Shown here in pieces: positions 28,451 to 39,360 of a stretch of 64,000 nucleotides of DNA. Every line of letters starts with the position of its first letter. The stretch's first letter is position 1. The position numbers and the translations under genes were made by a program. The notes under the pieces were generated by a model, which was given only the letters and a program-made list of their open reading frames with translations, made no database searches and was not told where the DNA came from. The stretch comes from Erythrobacter colymbi (GTDB taxonomy: Bacteria; Pseudomonadota; Alphaproteobacteria; Sphingomonadales; Sphingomonadaceae). The stretch covers positions 62,001 to 126,000 of the forward strand of contig NZ_MUYK01000006.1 of the NCBI RefSeq assembly GCF_002155685.1, given 5' to 3'.

Positions 28451-28466
28451 TGTTTCACGTGAAACG
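28451..28466. promoter_or_regulatory. parS-like ParB centromere site 2
   Basis: TGTTTCACGTGAAACG matches parS TGTTTCACGTGAAACA at 15 of 16 positions with the inner 14 bp perfect. It lies between convergent genes, as is common for parS sites, with GTCTGACCGGGG and GGGGTCTG sequences downstream as at site 1. Confidence 0.85.
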
Positions 28467-28557
28467 CCGCGCGGGGGCGCGTCTGACCGGGGCCGAACCC
28501 GCGCGAAGCGGGGGCTAGAGGGGGTCTGAGCCCGATCTAGGCCGCTCTGGACCGGAC

Positions 28558-30987
28558 CTAGCGCGCCCGCGGCGCCGGAGCAGGCCGCGGCATCGGATCC
28601 GCCTGCCGCCTGCCCGTCAGCACCTCGTCGATCCAGGCCTTCACCACCGGATGCGAAATGCGGGTGAACAGGCTCGGCAGGTCGGCTGTGCCGCATTCCT
28701 TGCCCAGACTGACCACCCCGATCTGCACCGGCGTATTCGGACCGTTCCGGCCCGCTTCGCGCACGATCAAGGGACCGCCGCTGTCGCCGCTGCATGCCTG
28801 TTGGAGTTTGGCGCGATCCGCGCAGATTGCCGAGTCCTTGCGGTAGGCCGAGAATTTCATCGTGTCCTGGCAGTTTGTGGTGTCGCGCATCAGCACCAGA
28901 CCGCTCAGCAGCGTCTTCGGGATCGGCCCCTCGGCCACCTGCGTCCGGCCCCAGCCATAGGTATAGGCCGGCGTGCGATTTACGAGCTTGCGGCTGGTAA
29001 AGGGCTTGGGGTCGGTATCGATCGGCCGGACCGCATAGACCTTGCTACCGACGACGCCGCTCGCCGGATCATAGCGGATCAGCGCGATGTCGAAGGCATA
29101 GGCATCCTTCCCCGTGTAATCGGGGTGCCGCCAGGTTTGGAGGATGCGGTAGCTGATGCCCTCGTTCACATTGGGATTGCTCACCCCCAGCCGCAGGCGG
29201 TGTCCGGCGGTGCGGATGTCGTAGCCCAGATCGTTGAGGCAATGGGCCGCGGTCAGCACCCAGCCACGGCGGATCACGGTTCCGCCGCACAGCACGAACT
29301 GGTGCGCCAGCACGGGGTCCTTGCCGAGCTTCCTGGGTCGCCAGATCAGCGCCTGCCAGGGGGCATCGCCGCCTTTCACGACCGAGCCCGCCGTAATGCT
29401 CACGCCGCGCCGGCAGATCGTGTCGGTATATTCGCGGCCCTCGAAGCTGACGGTGGTCGTGGTGCAGGCGAGCTTGCGTGCCTCTTCCTCGTCCTGATCG
29501 TCCTGCGGCGCTTCGTCCGCCTCCTCGGACGGGGGCGCATCGCGCGGCTCTTCGATCAGCGCGGCGTAACTCGCATCGTCGAGATCGTCGGCCGAAAGCT
29601 CGGGATCGCTGCTGGCGGCGGCCAGCGGCGCGGCGGGATCCTTGACCAGACGGTCCACGAGCCACGCGCAGGCCATCTGCTGCCCCGCATCAGGCGGGCC
29701 GGCGCACTGCGCGTCGAGCATCTCGTAGCCGCGCGGGATATCGGCCTTCAGGTCCCCGCCGAGCACCAGTCGGACTCCGAGTTCGTAACAGATCTCGCCC
29801 GAAAGCCCCTCCACCCCGGCCTGGCAGGCGCGCATCAGATAGGCTTCGGCCCGCGCCGGGTCGCTGGTCGCATCGCTTCCGGCGTTATTGAAGAGCGCGT
29901 CCGCCGCGTCACGACAGGCCGCTACGATCACGGCAGGGTCGGCCTGCGTTTCGCATAGGGCGCTTTGCACCATCAGCGCGCGTTCGGAATCGGCGAAAAG
30001 TCCGCCAGTGTTCTGATAGGCCGCAAGCAGGCTGTTGCACGATGCCAGCACGCCGCTGCGGCAGCGCGCGAGGACCTCCGACTCGCTGCGCAGCGCACCC
30101 GCCGTCCGGCAGAAATCAGGCGATCCGGCGCAGGCTTTATCGTAATAGGCGAGCGCCCGGGCACGGTCGTCGCCGGTGCCGAGATTGTCGCTGTCCGCGC
30201 GCAGCGCCGCCGCGCCGAGCGCCGCACAGGCCCCGGCGTCCCCGGCTCCGCACAGGCGTTCCTGCTCGGCGAGGAGGCGCGGGTTCGCCTGTTCCTCGAT
30301 CTTGCGGCGGTAGGCAGCTGCCTGTTCGCAGGGCTGCTGGTGGCCCGCATTGCACAGGCGGTCAGCCAGATCGAGCCCTTCGGCGCGCGCGGCGGGAAGG
30401 CGGCGTCCCCTCAGCAGGGAATCGACGAGTGCGATGCACAGCTCGGTCATCCCCGCACCGCAGGCACCGCGCCGCAGCGCATCGGCAGCCTGCACATCCC
30501 CGAGCTTGCCGACGCTGCTTTCGAGGAAATTGGCATGGTCGAGACAGGCCTCGACCGCGCCGAGCTGGCAGCCGCGCAGGGTCACATCGGTGATGTCGGG
30601 CGGGTAGGGCGGATCGGCGGTGAGCCGCAGCAGCTTGCCGAGTTCGTGGCAGGCGGTGGCCTCACCCGCATTGCAGGCGCGGCGCAGCAGCACTTCGGCG
30701 ACCGGGCGGTTCTGCGGGCGGCCCTCGCCGTTGCGGAAGGCAAGGCCGAGCGCGGTGCAGGCGGGCATGGTGCCCTGTTCGCAAGCGGCGGCGGCGGCAT
30801 CGGCCTGCTGCCGGTAATGTTCGGTGTAGGCCGCGGGGATTTCCTCGGGCGGATTGTAGCGGCCGTCTGCCTCCGGATAGACATGCGGCAGGTCGCCATA
30901 ATCCTGCGCCGCAGCCCCGGCGGGGAGCAGCAGCGCTCCCAGCAAGGCCAGACCTGCGGCAGCCAGCCGCGTGACGGTGTTCCCCAT
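28558..30987 (-). CDS. Secreted Sel1-like repeat protein fused to an S1 (chymotrypsin-like) protease
   Basis: This 809-residue protein has a signal peptide (residues 1-28). Residues 60-450 are Cys-containing Sel1/TPR-like helical repeats (for example RACNAGEATACHELGKLL and RACQAGVEGLSGEICYELG). An acidic linker (about 460-505, DEAPQDDQDEEEARK) follows, then a trypsin-fold domain (about 515-790). The catalytic triad is complete: His582 in TAAHC, Asp633 in DIALI and Ser736 in GDSGGP. Six residues before Ser736, where trypsin has Asp, there is Gln730, so Arg/Lys specificity is not expected. The protein likely acts in the periplasm or outside. It is divergent from the SLOG-like membrane protein, with a 159-base shared promoter gap. 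Confidence 0.9.
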   Translation of the reverse strand: MGNTVTRLAAAGLALLGALLLPAGAAAQDYGDLPHVYPEADGRYNPPEEIPAAYTEHYRQQADAAAAACEQGTMPACTALGLAFRNGEGRPQNRPVAEVLLRRACNAGEATACHELGKLLRLTADPPYPPDITDVTLRGCQLGAVEACLDHANFLESSVGKLGDVQAADALRRGACGAGMTELCIALVDSLLRGRRLPAARAEGLDLADRLCNAGHQQPCEQAAAYRRKIEEQANPRLLAEQERLCGAGDAGACAALGAAALRADSDNLGTGDDRARALAYYDKACAGSPDFCRTAGALRSESEVLARCRSGVLASCNSLLAAYQNTGGLFADSERALMVQSALCETQADPAVIVAACRDAADALFNNAGSDATSDPARAEAYLMRACQAGVEGLSGEICYELGVRLVLGGDLKADIPRGYEMLDAQCAGPPDAGQQMACAWLVDRLVKDPAAPLAAASSDPELSADDLDDASYAALIEEPRDAPPSEEADEAPQDDQDEEEARKLACTTTTVSFEGREYTDTICRRGVSITAGSVVKGGDAPWQALIWRPRKLGKDPVLAHQFVLCGGTVIRRGWVLTAAHCLNDLGYDIRTAGHRLRLGVSNPNVNEGISYRILQTWRHPDYTGKDAYAFDIALIRYDPASGVVGSKVYAVRPIDTDPKPFTSRKLVNRTPAYTYGWGRTQVAEGPIPKTLLSGLVLMRDTTNCQDTMKFSAYRKDSAICADRAKLQQACSGDSGGPLIVREAGRNGPNTPVQIGVVSLGKECGTADLPSLFTRISHPVVKAWIDEVLTGRRQADPMPRPAPAPRAR

Positions 30988-31146
30988 GGCGTGCGCCTCC
31001 CCAACGCTCCGGAAAGATGCGCTTTTTGCAGCATAGGGTCAATTGCGAAGGGCGCCCGCGCGCTTGGCGCTTGTAAGCGGGCGGGGCGAGCGACTAAGCA
31101 AACGTGATGGCTCGCGGGGGGCGCGGCCGGGGGAGAGACGACAGCG

Positions 31147-33105
31147 ATGCCAGCCAGCCAGCCTGCTCCGGTCCGCGACAGCTGGCAGCCGCATCTGGCG
31201 CTCGGGATCACCGGGCATCGCGCCAGCAACCCCTCCTATTCGGCCCATGCCACCGCGATCGGCGCGGCGCTTGAGGCGCTGTTCGCGCGGATCGACGCGA
31301 TGACGGCGGCACTGCCGGGCACGCGCGGGGCGGTGCGGCTCCACAGCCTGCTGGTCGACGGGACGGACCAGATCGCCGCCGAACGCGCGCTGGCGCGGGG
31401 GTGGGATGTGGCGGTGCCGCTGCCCTTCGGCGCTGCGCTCAACTGCGCGATCAACGCCCATCCGCAAGGCCTTGCCGATGTCGATGCCCTGCTGGCGGGG
31501 CGCGTGGCGGCGGACCCTGCGGTCGAGGCCAAGGCCGCCGCGATCCGCGCGATCACCGCCCGCGCGAGCGTCTTCGCGCTGGCCGACCGCGATGCCGAGG
31601 TCGAGGCGCTGTGGCGCGCGAGCCTCGCCGCGCCCGATGACCGCGCGGCGGCCCGCGCTTTCGAGGCGCTGGCGTCGGACAATGTCGCGCTGGCGGGGCG
31701 CGTGATGATCGAACGGGTCGATCTCGTGATTGCGGTGTGGGACGGGAAGGTCGCCAACCTGCCGGGCGGGACGGGGCACACGGTGACCGCGGCCCTCGCG
31801 ATGGGCGCGCCGGTGCTGCTGATCGATCCCGCGCGGCCCGATACGTGGCGCATCCTCGGCCGGCCCGAGGAGCTCGCCCAGCCGTGGGACGGCGGCGCGC
31901 CCGACTGGCAGCGGCTCGAGGCGATCATCCGCGCTGCCGTGGTGGTGGATGGCTGGAGCCCCGCGCAGCTGGCGCAGGAGCAGTGGCGCCCGCGTTCCAG
32001 CCGCGTCTTCACGCTCTATCGCCGGATCGAGCGGGTGTTCGGCGACGGGGGATCGGCGTTTGGCTCGCTCAGGGTCGATTACGAAGCGCCCGGCGCGATC
32101 GCGAGTGGCAGCGAGGCCGATCTGGTGGCCGCCGCCGCCGCCATGCCGGGGGGCGATCCGCAGGTCACGCGCCAGCTGGCCGAGGATGTGCTGCCGATGT
32201 TCGCCTGGGCCGATGGCATCGCCAACCGCCTCGCCGATGCCTATCGCAGCGGGATGACGGTCAACTTCGCGCTGGCGGCGCTGGCGGTGATGGTGGGCGT
32301 GCTGTTCCTGCCGACGGGGATGATCGACTACAAGTGGGTCTTCGCCGGGATCGAGCTGTTGCTGCTTGCGGGGATCTTGGTGATGACCGCGGCGGGATCG
32401 CGGCTGGGCTGGCACCGGCGCTGGTTTGCGATGCGGCGGGTGTCGGAATATCTGCGCCACTCCCCCTCGCTGCTGCTGTTGGGGGTGACGCGGCCGACCG
32501 GGCGCTGGCCCCGCAGCGACCGCGCCGAATGGCCCGAGCTTTTCGCCCGCCACGCCTTGCGCGATGTCGGCCTGCCGCAGGTGGCGGTGACGCGCGACTA
32601 TCTGCGCAGCGGCCTTGCCGGCGTGGTGCTGCCGCACGTGATCGCGCAGGCCGCCTATCACACCCTGAAGGCCGAGCACCTCGAGACCGTCCACCACCGC
32701 ATCGACAAGGTCGCCGAGGCCTGCTTCGCGCTCGCGGTCGCTTCGGTGGCGACCTATCTCGCGCTCAAGGGGCTGGGGATCGCCGGCGTGGTGCCGAAGC
32801 ATCTGGCGAGCGAGCTGTCGCCGGTCTTCACCTTCTTCGGCGTCGCCTTCCCGACGCTGGGCGCGAACCTTTCGGGCATCCGCTATTTCGGCGATTTCGA
32901 GCGCTTCGCCGCGATTTCGCGGGTGGCGGCCGAGAAGCTGTGGGCGATCAGCGAGCGGATCGAGCTGCTGCTGTCAGGCAACGAAAGCGCGCTCACCTAC
33001 GCCGCGACGGCCGACCTGATCCACGCGCTCGACGAGGCCGTGGTCGAGGAGATCGCGAGCTGGCAGGCGGTGTTCGGCGCGAAGCACCTCGCGTTGCCCG
33101 CCTAA
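31147..33105 (+). CDS. SLOG-like nucleotide-binding domain with four membrane helices
   Basis: This 652-residue protein starts after GGGAGAG. The N-terminal 270 residues look like a Rossmann SLOG/LOG-type domain: LALGITGHR (residues 17-25), LLVDGTDQIAAERAL (68-82), PLPF (91-94), IAVWDGKVANLPGGTGHTV (195-213). The GGTG loop suits a phosphate of a nucleotide ligand. Two helices follow at about 372-390 and 397-416, then a soluble part with MRRVSEYLR and QAAYHTLKAEHLETVHHR, and two more helices at about 522-545 and 556-577, ending in a helical tail. This architecture recalls SLOG-SLATT proteins predicted to form membrane effectors that respond to a nucleotide signal. No partner cyclase is visible nearby. 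Function is inferred. Confidence 0.7.
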   Translation: MPASQPAPVRDSWQPHLALGITGHRASNPSYSAHATAIGAALEALFARIDAMTAALPGTRGAVRLHSLLVDGTDQIAAERALARGWDVAVPLPFGAALNCAINAHPQGLADVDALLAGRVAADPAVEAKAAAIRAITARASVFALADRDAEVEALWRASLAAPDDRAAARAFEALASDNVALAGRVMIERVDLVIAVWDGKVANLPGGTGHTVTAALAMGAPVLLIDPARPDTWRILGRPEELAQPWDGGAPDWQRLEAIIRAAVVVDGWSPAQLAQEQWRPRSSRVFTLYRRIERVFGDGGSAFGSLRVDYEAPGAIASGSEADLVAAAAAMPGGDPQVTRQLAEDVLPMFAWADGIANRLADAYRSGMTVNFALAALAVMVGVLFLPTGMIDYKWVFAGIELLLLAGILVMTAAGSRLGWHRRWFAMRRVSEYLRHSPSLLLLGVTRPTGRWPRSDRAEWPELFARHALRDVGLPQVAVTRDYLRSGLAGVVLPHVIAQAAYHTLKAEHLETVHHRIDKVAEACFALAVASVATYLALKGLGIAGVVPKHLASELSPVFTFFGVAFPTLGANLSGIRYFGDFERFAAISRVAAEKLWAISERIELLLSGNESALTYAATADLIHALDEAVVEEIASWQAVFGAKHLALPA

Positions 33106-33373
33106 AGAGCCTGTCTCGGCGGGGTGTAAGCATTGGCACGGAGCCGATTTTGGCCCAGCGCGAGGAGAGAGGAGGGAGCCATGCCGAAGCATAGTGACCG
33201 ACGATCGACGCTGCGCTGGGCCAAAATCGGCCCGCCCCTGCGGGGTCGCCTCAGGAAGTCCGCTGGCTTCGTCGCGGCACTTGCAGGGGCAACCAGCCCC
33301 TGCTGCGCACCACTCCTGTCCAGCGGACTTCCTGAGGCGATGCGAACGCTTCCACCCCGTCGAGACAGGCTCT
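33106..33373. mobile_element. 268-bp MITE-like element with nested inverted repeats
   Basis: Terminal arms of 26 bases (AGAGCCTGTCTCG start, two mismatches) enclose two further nested pairs: GATTTTGGCCCAGCGC with its complement, and CGCCTCAGGAAGTCCGCTGG with its complement. It fills the whole gap between convergent genes; its last bases form part of the ggt stop codon. No coding capacity. Confidence 0.85.
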
Positions 33374-35219
33374 AATACCCGCTCGCCTGCCCGTCCTTCC
33401 GCATTTCCGTCGCGCCCGTGTAGACCCCGGTCGCGGGATCGCGGGCGATGATCTGGTAGCCGCCGAAGGGGATGCCGGTGCTCTCGACCTCGACCTTGTG
33501 GCCCATCGCCTTCAAGGCCTCGACCGTCGCCGCCGGAATCCCGGGCTCGACCTGCAGCACGCCGAGCATGTCGACCGGCGCGGTGTCGGCGGGGGTGCCG
33601 GCGAGCGCATCGGTCGGCTGGCGGCCGCCATCGTGGTGGAGCCGCGCGGCATCGCCCGCCTCCTGCAGGTTCATCCCGTAATCGACGAGGTTCACCAGCA
33701 CCTGCACATGCCCCTGCGGCTGCATCCCCCCGCCCATCAGCCCGAAGCTCGCCCAGGGCTTGCCGTCCTTTTTGATGAAGGCCGGGATGATCGTCTGGAA
33801 CGGCCGCTTTGCCGGCGCATAGGCGTTGGGGTGCGCGGGATCGAGGCTGTAGAGCTCGCCGCGGTCCTGGAACATGAAGCCGAGCCCGTCGGGCACCAGC
33901 CCGCTCCCCATCCCGCGATAGTTGGACTGGATCAGGCTCACCATCATGCCCGAGCTGTCGGCGACGGTCATGTAGGTGGTGTCGCCCTCACCCTCGAGCT
34001 TCGGGGCGACGAGGGCGCCGGGGGAGAAGGCGGGGGTTGCGCGGGCCGGATCGATCAGGGCGAAGCGCTGCTTGCCGTATTCATCGGTCAGCAGCTCCGC
34101 CGGAGTCCTCGCGAAATCGGGATCGGCATAGAAGCGCGCCGCATCCTCGAAGGCGAGGCGCTTGGCCTCGGTGATGTAGTGGAGCACCTGCGGGCTACCG
34201 CGCTCCCACTGGCTCAGATCGACGTTCTTGAGAATGTTGACCATCTGCAGCGCCGCGAAGCCTTGCGAGTTGGGCGGCAGTTCGCACAGCTCGTAGCCCT
34301 TGCGATAGGTGACGCAGGCCACGTCCACCCACGTGCTCTTGTGCGCGGCAAAATCCTTGAGCGTGAAGGCGCTGCCCTGCCGCCCGAGGTAGTCGACCAT
34401 CACCTTTGCAAGCTGGCCCTTGTAGAAGGCATCGCGCCCGCCTTTCGCAATCGTCTCCAGCGTATTGCCGAGGTCGGGGTTGCGGAACATTGCGCCCGGC
34501 TTCGGCGCGCGGCCATCCTTGAAATAGGTCGCGCGGGCGTTGGCGAGGTCGAAGGGGACGCTCTTCTGCAACCGCTCGAAGCTTTGCAGGTTGCGCTCGA
34601 AATACATCGCGATCACCGGCGCCACCGGATGGCCCTCGCGCGCATAGCGGATCGCGGGGGCGAGCACCTGCTCCATCGGCAGCTTGCCGTAGCGCGCGTG
34701 CATCTCGAACCACGCATCGACCGTGCCGGGGATGGTGACGGGCAGCGGCCCGACGGGCGGCAGATTGGTTGCGCCCTCGGGGAGCTTGGCCTTGAGCTGC
34801 GCCAGCGTCTGCCCCGATGGCGAGCGGCCCGAGCCGTTGAGGCCCACCAGCTCGCCCGTCTTCGGATCGAGCACGATCGCGAACAGATCCCCGCCGATGC
34901 CGTTGCCGGTGGGCTCCATCAGGCCCAATGCCGCGTTGGCGGCGATCGCCGCATCGACCGCAGAACCGCCCGCCTTGAGGATATCGAGCGCGATCTGCGT
35001 TGCCAGCGGGTGGGCGGTCGCGGCCATGCCGTGCGGGGCGATCACGGGGCTGCGGCTCCACTGCGCCCCCACCGGCCGCGCGCCCGGGCCGATGCCCTGG
35101 GTCGCTTGCGGCGTGGTGTCGGCGTGCGCGGGGGCGGGGCTTGCGGCCTCCTGCGCGATCAGCGGCGTGGCGGCGAGAGCGGCGGCTCCGGCAAGGAGCA
35201 TCATGGCGGGTTTCAGCAT
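33372..35219 (-). CDS. ggt: Gamma-glutamyltransferase
   Basis: This 615-residue periplasmic enzyme starts MLKPAMMLLAGAAALAATPLIAQ (signal peptide). It should cleave glutathione and related gamma-glutamyl compounds, after autoprocessing into two subunits. The segment EGEGDTTYMTVAD carries the candidate nucleophile Thr, where E. coli has TTHYSVVD; the usual His is Tyr here. Near the end LMGGGMQPQGHVQVL replaces the PGGSR motif, as in the acylase-like and cephalosporin-acylase-like branches of the family. Other signatures are GGSAVDAAIAANAALGLMEPT and GIGGDLFAIV. A DUF2306 gene lies 39 bases upstream on the same strand. The name is firm at family level; substrate preference may differ from classic enzymes. 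Confidence 0.88.
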   Translation of the reverse strand: MLKPAMMLLAGAAALAATPLIAQEAASPAPAHADTTPQATQGIGPGARPVGAQWSRSPVIAPHGMAATAHPLATQIALDILKAGGSAVDAAIAANAALGLMEPTGNGIGGDLFAIVLDPKTGELVGLNGSGRSPSGQTLAQLKAKLPEGATNLPPVGPLPVTIPGTVDAWFEMHARYGKLPMEQVLAPAIRYAREGHPVAPVIAMYFERNLQSFERLQKSVPFDLANARATYFKDGRAPKPGAMFRNPDLGNTLETIAKGGRDAFYKGQLAKVMVDYLGRQGSAFTLKDFAAHKSTWVDVACVTYRKGYELCELPPNSQGFAALQMVNILKNVDLSQWERGSPQVLHYITEAKRLAFEDAARFYADPDFARTPAELLTDEYGKQRFALIDPARATPAFSPGALVAPKLEGEGDTTYMTVADSSGMMVSLIQSNYRGMGSGLVPDGLGFMFQDRGELYSLDPAHPNAYAPAKRPFQTIIPAFIKKDGKPWASFGLMGGGMQPQGHVQVLVNLVDYGMNLQEAGDAARLHHDGGRQPTDALAGTPADTAPVDMLGVLQVEPGIPAATVEALKAMGHKVEVESTGIPFGGYQIIARDPATGVYTGATEMRKDGQASGY

Positions 35220-35258
35220 GGCGCGGCACCCTAATCGCGCCGCGCCCTCGCGCAAGTC

Positions 35259-35798
35259 TCAGCCGAAGGCCAGCACCTGCATCAACCGGCCGGGGACGAG
35301 GAAGGCGGCAAGGCCGGGCAGCATCAGCGCGGTCAGATAGGTGCGCGCCAGATGGTTCTTGTGCGCCTTGAGGTCGCCCGCCCGCGCGGTCGCCATCACC
35401 TTCCACGCGGCATGGAAGGTCAGCGGCACGAAGAGGTGGATCCAGCTGAAGCTCCCGCTCGACTTGATGAAGATCGCCGAGGTGGCGGTGACCAGCATCA
35501 GCACCATCCAGAGCTTGCCGAGCTGCTTGTGCGACGCGGTGCCCTTCTTCGCCAGCAGCAGATATCCGCCCAGCGGAATGGTCGGCAGCACGGCGGCGAC
35601 GTGGATGACGATCGGGAGCTTGGCGTAATAGCCGACATCCGGCGCCAGCCCCAGCGCCGCGCGGCCCAGCGCCCAGATGATCGCGAAGCTCATGGTGAAG
35701 CAGGCGAGGCTGATCGCGGTGCGGGCGGCGGGGCCGATGTCGAAGCCGGGCTTTGCACTGGCGGCGCGGGTGGTGAAGGGCAGGGCGAGGGTGGTCAT
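35259..35798 (-). CDS. DUF2306-type membrane protein
   Basis: This 179-residue protein starts MTTLALPFTTRAASAK. It has about five membrane helices and the His-rich pattern typical of DUF2306: HKQLGKLWMVLM, FSWIHLFVPLTFHAAW and HKNHLARTYLTAL. Conserved His between helices suggest haem or metal binding, but the family's function is unknown. The gene lies upstream of ggt on the same strand and is divergent from a membrane LytTR regulator, which is the likely controller. A longer reading frame upstream is rejected as it lacks a ribosome binding site and family similarity. Confidence 0.85.
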   Translation of the reverse strand: MTTLALPFTTRAASAKPGFDIGPAARTAISLACFTMSFAIIWALGRAALGLAPDVGYYAKLPIVIHVAAVLPTIPLGGYLLLAKKGTASHKQLGKLWMVLMLVTATSAIFIKSSGSFSWIHLFVPLTFHAAWKVMATARAGDLKAHKNHLARTYLTALMLPGLAAFLVPGRLMQVLAFG

Positions 35799-35964
35799 GG
35801 CGTTACTCCCGGTGGCGGTTGGCACTGTCTGGCAACCGGAATGCCGCCGCGCCGCTTGCGGGCAACCGCGCCTTCGCGGGCGGGCGCAGCCATGCGTGAA
35901 ATGTCCGCAAATCGCGGGGCCTGCCACTTTACGAAGCGCGAACGGGCGGTCAGGAATGCGGGCC

Positions 35965-36810
35965 ATGTCGCAAGCAGAGCTCCCGCAGGTCACGCCCCGC
36001 CACACGCTGGCGCGCCGGATCGTGGTCGATCTGGCGGCGATGACCGTGATCGGGGTGTTCCTCGCGATCCTCGGCCCCTTCGGCAGCATCGCCGCGCCTT
36101 TTGCCGAGCGGCTGGTGACTTGGCTCGGCTTCGCGTGGCTCGGCTATGCCTGCTACCGCCCGATGCAGAGCATCGCCACCTGGGGCGAGCGGGCGCTAGC
36201 GCTGCCGCGCTGGGGCGTGCTGGTGGCGGCGGTGCTGGTGGGCACGGTGCCGATGACATTTGCGGTGATCGCGGTGAACTGCCTTGGCACGGGCCGCTGG
36301 AGCTGGCCGGGGCTCGAGGTCTGGACGGGCACCTATTTCTCGGTGCTGGTGATCGGCGGCGCGGTGACGGCGCTGTTCAATCTGGTGCAGGGGCGGCCTG
36401 CGTCCGAGATTGCCCCGGTGCCGATGCCGATGCCGGCCCCCGCGCCGGAGCCCGAGCCTGCCGCGCCGCCTCCGCCGCCTCCCCCTGCGGCGCCGCCCGC
36501 CAATCCGCTGCTCGACCAGCTCCCCGCCGAACTCGGCAGCACCATCGTCGCACTGGAGATGGAGGACCACTATGTCCGCGTCCACACGATGCTGGGATCG
36601 GCGCTGGTGCTGATGCGGCTGCGCGATGCGATGGCGCTGGTGGGGGAGATCGAGGGGATGCAGGTCCACCGCAGCTGGTGGGTCGCGCGCGCCGCGGTCG
36701 AGGATGTGCTGCGCGAGGGCCGCAATGTCCGCCTGAAGCTGCCGCGCGGGATCGAGGCTCCCGTCGCCCGCGCCAATGTCGCGGCGCTGAAGGACGCGCG
36801 CTGGATCTAG
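35965..36810 (+). CDS. Membrane-bound LytTR-type DNA-binding regulator
   Basis: This 281-residue protein starts MSQAELPQVTPRHTLAR (a nearby ATG three codons upstream is also possible). Four membrane helices fill residues 20-145, then a Pro-rich linker (PAPAPEPEP with PPPPPP) leads to a LytTR DNA-binding domain (about 175-281): TIVALEMEDHYVRVHTMLG, VLMRLRDAMALV, GMQVHRSWWVARAAV and the final strand. Membrane-LytTR regulators often sit beside and control a membrane protein gene; here the divergent neighbour is the DUF2306 gene, 166 bases away. A terminator follows. Confidence 0.88.
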   Translation: MSQAELPQVTPRHTLARRIVVDLAAMTVIGVFLAILGPFGSIAAPFAERLVTWLGFAWLGYACYRPMQSIATWGERALALPRWGVLVAAVLVGTVPMTFAVIAVNCLGTGRWSWPGLEVWTGTYFSVLVIGGAVTALFNLVQGRPASEIAPVPMPMPAPAPEPEPAAPPPPPPPAAPPANPLLDQLPAELGSTIVALEMEDHYVRVHTMLGSALVLMRLRDAMALVGEIEGMQVHRSWWVARAAVEDVLREGRNVRLKLPRGIEAPVARANVAALKDARWI

Positions 36811-36819
36811 CGCGCCAAA

Positions 36820-36855
36820 GAAAAAGGCCCCCGGTGTCGCCACCGGAGGCCCTTT
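36820..36855. terminator. Bidirectional terminator between LytTR gene and katG
   Basis: A 16-bp stem with two mismatches (AAAAAGGCCCCCGGTG with CACCGGAGGCCCTTTT) closes a TCGC loop. A and T tracts flank it on both sides, serving the two convergent genes. Confidence 0.85.
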
Positions 36856-36874
36856 TGCGTCAGCCTGTCACCGC

Positions 36875-39148
<2,274 letters not shown>

Positions 39149-39267
39149 CTATGGGGAGAGAATGACGCTTTCAGGATAGTGCGTCCAATCGATTAATGCG
39201 CGTTTTTTGATTGAGCGGGGCGATTAATCGAGGGGCGGTCATGAAAAAGGGACGAGCCTTTTTCAGG

Positions 39268-39354
39268 CCCATCCCTAACCCCTCCCGCAAGCGGGAGGGG
39301 AGTATCAGCGCCACCAGTCCCCCTCCCGCTTGCGGGAGGGGTTAGGGGTGGGAA
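39268..39354. repeat. Paired-hairpin intergenic repeat, copy C
   Basis: Two perfect CCCCTCCCGC/GCGGGAGGGG hairpins (39279-39300, 39320-39341) are flanked by CCCATCCCTAA and its near-complement TTAGGGGTGGG, making a larger inverted repeat. Only 19 bases separate the hairpins. It lies between ahpF and katG; the rest of that 266-base gap has CGATTAAT motifs at 39190 and 39221. Confidence 0.85.
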
Positions 39355-39360
39355 TGTAGC

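Noticed and set aside
26156-33105. Classic CBASS operon
   Set aside because: No CD-NTase, ubiquitin-like or HORMA/TRIP13 component is present, so the CBASS label is not supported.
33133-33375. Short open frames inside the 268-bp repeat element
   Set aside because: They lie across inverted repeats and have no ribosome binding site or family.
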